A stretch of 64,000 bases of DNA from Batillaria attramentaria. Its lineage: Eukaryota > Mollusca > Gastropoda > Batillariidae. Of the stretch, positions 58,485 to 64,000 are shown piece after piece. Below the pieces are notes generated by a model that did no database searches, was not told the origin of the DNA, and saw nothing but the letters and a program-made list of their open reading frames with translations. The stretch is taken from NCBI GenBank assembly GCA_018292915.2, contig JACVVK020000053.1, forward strand, positions 1,830,001 through 1,894,000. Direction: 5' to 3'. A program made the position numbers and the translations under genes. Position 1 is the first letter of the stretch; every line of letters starts with the position of its first letter.

Positions 58485-58680
58485 GCAACTGCCTAGGTGT
58501 AATATCATGTATTTATAGTTACAGTTAATATAGAATAGGAACAACTGAAGGCGTCGCTGTAGGGGAAGTTGTAGTAAGTCAGAGCTGAGCCGGAGCACTC
58601 CATTGATTTAAATCAGTATTATTAAATTAAATTATTACTATATTTAATGTAAATACACGACATTACACCTAGGCAGTTGC
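58485..58680. mobile_element. MITE-like element with about 36-bp terminal inverted repeats
   Basis: The ends begin GCAACTGCCTAGGTGTAAT (58485) and its reverse complement (ending 58680). Over about 36 bp only four or five positions differ. The total is 196 bp, non-coding, AT-rich inside. The right end abuts a G-rich run. A clear target-site duplication was not found, so exact limits may be off by a few bases. Confidence 0.7.
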
Positions 58681-59235
58681 AGGGGGGAGGGGGAGGGGGG
58701 AGGGTCAGTCACCACTGTCGGAATATCATGTGCTTGTCAGTCGTCAGTTGGGGCTATCAGACGGTGTGCCTGATTTCCTCTACAGATTAAACAACTGATG
58801 AAGTGCTAGTAAAGATAAATTATTCAGTGTTCTGGCATATAATCACTTTTTGTTTGTTTATTTTGTTGTGTCAGTTCAAGTCTTGGTTTTCAAGTTTTGA
58901 GACTCGGAGAATCAGTCAGTGTCTATATTGATCTGAAGATTCACAATGTTCACTGACTGAGTTGGAAAACCGCGACTGAGGTTTTTTTTTGTTTGTTTTT
59001 TTTTTTTTTGGGGGGGGGGGGGGGGGTACTGATGAATCAGTTTTTGTTGTTGAAACTGAGCCCGCGTATGTGCAGAACTTTTGCCGGCCTTCGTCAGTCA
59101 CGATTTCAGTCACCGTAGATTTTCAGGCAAACCATCCACTGAGTACAAAAGTTAATGTCAGTCAGGTGTACATATACCCACAATTCATATCATCCGAGTC
59201 ACTCGAGTCACGGTCTCGAGGTTTAGGTGCAGAAA

Positions 59236-59296
<61 letters not shown>

Positions 59297-59378
59297 AGTG
59301 TGTGTGTCACGGTGTCAGTGTGTGTGTGTTGTAAGTTATATACCGGTACGCTGTTTTTATGTTATGTTTATGTACGCG
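58681..59378. other. Intergenic sequence rich in TCAGT/ACTGA
   Basis: No gene was recognised. A T-run to G-run junction (58982-59027) is followed by a GT tract (about 59237-59330). Confidence 0.45.
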
Positions 59379-59441
59379 CCCTGAAGGCTCTTGCGAGATG
59401 GGGCGCCACAAATACCCTTTATTATTATTATTATTATTACT
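59379..59441 (+). mobile_element. SINE/LINE 3' tail (GCGCCACAAATACCC + ATT repeats)
   Basis: GCGCCCTGAAGGCTCTTGCG + AGATGGGGCGCCACAAATAC + CC ends in (TTA)n. This layout (GGGCGC-ATA/ACAAATA then ATT repeats) is common at 3' ends of invertebrate SINEs and CR1/L2-like LINEs. Only the 3' part is evident. Confidence 0.5.
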
Positions 59442-61517
59442 GACGTCTCAAGTTTCCGTCCGTAGACTGACACTGGCAGGCAGTGCAAACCACATTCAAA
59501 CCAAACCTGTCCGGCCCGCTGACGGTCTCGCTGAACCGGCTAAAGCCAGTGACCGCACTCCCGTGATGAGGCACAGTAGAACGCACTTACACAGCCGGTT
59601 CATTTGGGACAAGACTCGGACTGACTGATTGACATGCCGCAAACTGAATTCAGTTTGAAACTGAACTTTCCGTCACAGTTCTGGTACACCGTGGCCACTG
59701 ATCAGTCTATGACTGACACGCAAAGTTTCTCACTGAGTGAGTCCCGGGACCAGTGTGACGGCCGCAGCGCAGACTGAATAAGGTAACTGAAACACTGAAC
59801 TGAACAAGAACAGCAAAATCTCCCCTGCAGCCGGCGTTCAAAGTTTTGATTTCATGCCATATCCCCCCCCCCCCCCCCCCCATGGCACTGATCCGGCCCA
59901 GACTGACTGGTACGCAAAACTGATGAAAGCCGCCGGAAACCAGTCAGTCAGGAACCGTGACCGGCATTTCCCTGGAGGGACGAATCCGCTAGGAATGGAA
60001 ACTGATATCTGGGCCGGCAGGGACATTTCCACCGCCTCGGCGTGGCATTTTAATATGTACTTGTATTTGTTTATCCTTGTATGAACCGGGCTCAGTGCTT
60101 TGGCGTCCGCCGTGCCCCGTGCTGTCAGCAGCAGAGAAACTGACAATGCCAGACTCAGTGCGCCGAGAGATGCAGGGACCGTTTTATGCCAGATCACACA
60201 CTGCTCGCCGATTGCCAGGAGTCTCACAGTCTTCTTCTACCTCCACCCCCCCCCCCCCCCCGCGTTTGCCCACAGTTGTTTGCGGTTTAGTGCAGATCCG
60301 GCCCAAATCAGCCAAAAACTGCTCAATTCGTTTCGAACTGAATCACCAAGCGAATTTGTCCCCATGGTTTTCAGTCTGTCAGGCCTAAGCAGATCGGTTC
60401 AGTCACATGTCACTGTAGCATAAGCCGAAGCCCCGCAGGCTCTGTCTTTCATCACTGATATGCCACTTAGCATGTCTAATTTAATCGGTGGCAGCATCGT
60501 TATATGTCCTTGGCCGTGAAACGTCAGTCATGACATATTCATGTTGGAAAATCTCCTCTGCTTATCGCCCCAACCTACTACACCCGGAATGTATGACGTA
60601 GTAACGCATTTAGAGTGCTTTTCCGCACCTGTCCTTCAGCTGCAAACACAGGTGCTGTAGCCAGACAATCGTGAGGTCACGTGAGGCCTTATATGGGATG
60701 TGTCTGCGACTTTTAGCCAACGTTTGCCGTACAAGGGTCATTGTTTTGCTTATATTATGCATGTTTCTGATGGAAATCAACAAATTAAAGCATGAACATC
60801 GGTATTCTGAGTTATCATTGGCACATATCACGCAAAAATGTACGGTACATGTTCAGATCCCAGGCAAGGTATCCCTAGCTAAGCCTTCCCTTTCACCCGC
60901 AAGATGTTATACATGTTCCGGTTTATAGTCAAACGCATTGTGGGAACGTGGATGGACAGATGTTCTAAGATGGCGGAATCCGTACCACGACCTGGCGGGG
61001 ATTCCCTTCCATTCTACCCACAGATCACTGCTGTGCGCTTAATTTGAATTTTATCAAACACAGCTTCGGCAGGATGCCATTCTTGACTGTTGTTGCGAGT
61101 TGTCACTCCCGCGATGTGTTTGTTCACTTGCAGTCATAACAATGGACCTTCACTTTTGTGTGTGTTGAAAAGCAGGCTAGCAGTGGGGAAAACAATGAAA
61201 GAAGAGCTGCCCGAATAAAAGGGTCATGCATGTGTTGAAATGATTTTATAACCATGTGCCGGTGCGGCGGTAATTTCCACTGACACAAATCAAGGACACT
61301 GACTTACGCGTGTGTTTGATCGGGAGCTAAGAAGCATGTATGACTGATGTGCCGAGACAAAAACATATCACGTGTGTAGCACGGCAGCCCGTCTAGTTCT
61401 TTGTGCATTCTTCTCGAAATTGTCGGAATTTCCCTGTCTGATAAGCGGGTCTCATTGACTGTGTGTGTCGGGTGTGAGAGGCAAAGGTTGAGGTGAGGTC
61501 ACAAGGGCACAGGGACA
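59442..61517. other. Upstream region of the cysteine-repeat gene
   Basis: No coding exon was recognised. C-runs lie at about 59865-59881 and 60247-60261. Near 60930-60975 the sequence holds GCATTGTGGGAACGTGG (CSL- or ZNF143-like core GTGGGAA) and AAGATGGCGG (YY1-like), a combination often seen around transcription starts. The in-frame TGA at 61494-61496 bounds the 5' end of the reading frame. TSS position is inferred only. Confidence 0.4.
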
Positions 61518-63776
61518 ATGCCAGGCAGCCGGAGCGTTTGTTTCGTTTGCGGCAGTGTGGGTGCCGAGTTGCGTCTGCACAGCAAACCGCGCGACCAGGG
61601 CCCGTACTTTCCCTTCCTAGATCACCATGAACCACCCAAGGCCAGCAGGCTACCCGGGCCTGATGGGGTGGTCGACAGTTGCCGGGTGTGTTATGCCTTC
61701 CTTACCCAACAGTGGGAGACATACGAACGTAGCAAAACTCCTGCCATCAAGCGACTGTACTGGCTGAAGCGTACAGATGAGCTGACATTCACTGGCGCAG
61801 AGATGAAGCTACAGGGGGAGTACATGGCACAGGTCATGGGCCTGCAGTATCAACCCAATTGCCATGACAACTGCTCCAACGCTCCTGTCTCACCTGATGA
61901 TCGTAGGGCCGGGTCGTCTGGATACAACAACATCGCTGGTGGTGGCCGTGACGCGGGCGGCTATTCTGCAAGCGGTGGTGCTGTACATGATGGAGGTTCT
62001 GTTCCAGGGGGGATCAGCAGTGGTCAACCCCGATCTCATCATAATTCTGGTGTTGACCCTCAAGCTGTGGCGCACATGCGAGCAGCAGAATCAGAAGGTG
62101 CTCTGGATCTCACTGTTCCAAGTAAGTCCAGTGACAACCACATGGATGTTTCCTCTGCTCGTTTCCAAAATGTTAGTGGATTTCGGGATTTGATCGTCTG
62201 CTTCACCTGTGCTTGTGAACTCTACGTCATGAACTCAAAAGTTGTGTCGAGCGTCCGCATTTCAGCGAGTGACCCGCATTTTCCTTTTTTAGAGAAGATG
62301 ACACCAACCAAAGGAGCTGTGCCGCTCAGCAGTCAGGGTTTGACACGCGTTTGTGAGGGATGTTTTTCGTCCCTGTGCCAACAATGGCTGGCCTACGAGA
62401 GGGCCTGTACGCCAGGCAGTGCCAGAATTTACAAGATCAAGGACAAGTACTTTGATGTCTCGCAGACTCCACCAGTACATCAGCCCTTAGCTGTTGAACA
62501 CCTACCGGAGGTGAACAAAGCTCGGGTTCGAGCGGAAGAGGCATGCTACCTGTGTGGACAGGTTCGTCCTCAGAATCAGATTTGCCCTCTGCACACTGTG
62601 CCACCAGCAGATAAAAAAGTACACATGTACTTTCCCTTCATCAGGGAGTTGCGACGTCCGCACGGTGCTCAGCCTCTCAACCCCGATGGCACTGTTCTAG
62701 TATGCACCACATGCAACAGCAATCTCCAGGCTCAGTGGCAGCATTATGAAGCCGAGTCAGTTCCTCTTATGCACAGACGATATTCTCTTTTGCCTGTAAG
62801 TTCCACTCCAATGCATTTACGGATCCCAGATGCCAAGAACAGTATTTCCAGGACTGAATCGCCACGCATAGGAGGAGGAGGTCATGGTCACAGACGGAAG
62901 TCCGGGGAAGGTCGTAATGAAGGGGTTGATGTTCACCAGCCTCTCAACATCCAGATCAGCAAGAGTCCGGTTCTGTCCTCATCCAGTTCCGCACATGGGT
63001 TACTGGCCATCGCCCCACAGACGCCCCGCAGCATCACTGGTGATGTCAGCAGCGCCAGTCTCCCAGCACTGGTCATGTCTGAGATGGCAGCATCAGGTTT
63101 GAACTCCAGACCTTCGGACCTTCCCCGTGGGACAGGTTTGAGCAGCAGCGCCAGCACAAGTGCCATCACTTCAGTTCCTCACCCCTTGCAGCAGGCCACC
63201 ACTTTACCAAAGAAGGTGTGTTTTTTGTGTGGGGAGAAATGCTTGTTGTCCAAAGCACACCTTCTCTATTCTTACCCAGTCCGCCATGAGGCCAAGTCCG
63301 CCACTAGTGCACAGTCTGTGCCCTTCTTTCCTTTTTTGGCAAATCGAGAGCCTGCGTCAGGCAGTGAGCCCATGACAGACGAAGGCACGGTCATCTCCTG
63401 CAACTACTGTTACCATAGTCTGGTCAGCCAGTGGAAAGACTTTGAAGACTCCAAGTACCCTGCAGACAGCAACCGCTGGCTGAGAAAGTACACAGTACGT
63501 GACTTTGTCTGCTACGTGTGTGGTATGACCGTCTCTAGACGAAAAATTCGCACACTGGAGGTTCACAAGTTCCATTTTCTGAAGGAGCACAAGGCTCCAC
63601 TCAGCGCGCTGGTCCTGGACACTGGGGAGGCGGTGGCGGCATGCGATTCCTGCACCTTCAGCCTGACCCACCAGTTTGCCGAGTATGAGCGCATGGGGGT
63701 GCCGATGGATTTGAGAAAGTACAACTGGACAACAGCACCCGTGTCCGAGGAGAACAGCCAGGATAATTCTGATCAG
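61518..63776 (+). CDS. Five-repeat C2-C2 cysteine (putative zinc-binding) protein, 5' coding exon, partial
   Basis: The start ATG at 61518 is supported by an in-frame TGA 24 bases upstream. The exon gives 753 residues and runs to a donor CAG|GTCAGT at 63776/63777, so the protein continues beyond the window. Five repeats share the plan CxxCG ... (Y/F)FPF(L/I) ... PxxxxG(V/T)xxxCxxC ... L..QW..(Y/F)E, with cysteine pairs at 8/11-55/58, 228/231-279/282, 343/346-396/399, 568/571-628/631 and 665/668-709/712. Two low-complexity linkers separate them: about 115-215 (Gly/Ser/His) and about 430-560 (Ser/Pro). ALDLTVPS (195-202) resembles a CtBP-binding PxDLS-type motif. Four cysteines per repeat suggest one zinc ion each. 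A nuclear regulator is plausible, but the family is not recognised and no function is claimed. Confidence 0.85.
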
Positions 63777-64000
63777 GTCAGTTTCTGGGTAGTGTAGGAA
63801 TTTGTAATGGATGTGAATGAATTTGATTTATTTTTGAACAGTCTATACTATAGAATGTTTGTTTATATGATGAAATTTGCTGTCTTATACTATACTTGAA
63901 ACCCCAGTTTTGCGACTAGTGCAGTGAGTTTTACTGCCATGCATTTTCTGAGTGACTCAGTGAGGAACCTGGCAGCACACTGGTGGTGGTACAGTACCAG
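63777..64000. other. Intron start after the cysteine-repeat exon
   Basis: The sequence after GTCAGT becomes AT-rich. The open frame continues only 6 more codons to a TAG at 63795, consistent with intron. Confidence 0.7.

Overview
The window reads as animal nuclear DNA. Genes are split by GT-AG introns, UTR-like sequence is long, and dinucleotide repeats, minisatellites and SINEs are dense. The proteins are typical animal families. A tRNA-Lys-derived SINE with a GGACGTTAAAC-type tail, together with abundant CA repeats and satellites, suggests a lophotrochozoan, most likely a marine gastropod mollusc; that placement is inference. There is no bacterial-style operon and no CRISPR array.

Three protein-coding genes are supported, all on the + strand. 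(1) An alpha-arrestin (ARRDC2/3-like) has seven coding exons, 13785-20289, giving about 404 residues and three PPxY motifs. (2) A TENT4-type non-canonical poly(A) polymerase (PAPD5/PAPD7, Trf4 family) has eleven coding exons, 35397-50735, giving about 778 residues with an intact catalytic triad. (3) The first coding exon (61518-63776) of a gene encoding a protein with five C2-C2 cysteine repeats is cut by the window edge. Its family is not recognised. The three genes have no obvious shared pathway. Every exon junction given here was phased by hand and keeps the reading frame.

Layout: 1-13.4 kb is almost wholly repeats: a 1.2 kb pyrimidine tract, a SINE with perfect target-site duplications, a 4.2 kb satellite of 42-bp units, a 35-bp minisatellite, a 5'-truncated SINE tail and a 2.7 kb satellite of 34-bp units. 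13.8-20.3 kb is the arrestin gene; its intron 2 holds a 1.1 kb 21-bp minisatellite. 20.3-29.7 kb is unique sequence plus tandem repeats, possibly 3' UTR. 29.7-35.4 kb is intergenic with a LINE 3' end. 35.4-50.7 kb is TENT4; its 10.2 kb first intron carries a decayed hAT-like transposon. 50.7-56.1 kb is probably TENT4 3' UTR. 56.1-61.5 kb is intergenic, with a 53-bp near-perfect palindrome and a MITE-like inverted-repeat element.

The most unusual pattern is tandem duplication of splice junctions. Arrestin intron 3 carries 3 copies of its own donor edge and 7 copies of its acceptor edge. Arrestin intron 4 has its acceptor edge twice, and TENT4 intron 10 has about nine copies of a segment ending in a TTTCAG-like acceptor. 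Second in interest is the five-repeat cysteine protein; third is the hAT-like element with 5-bp target duplications and nested inverted repeats.
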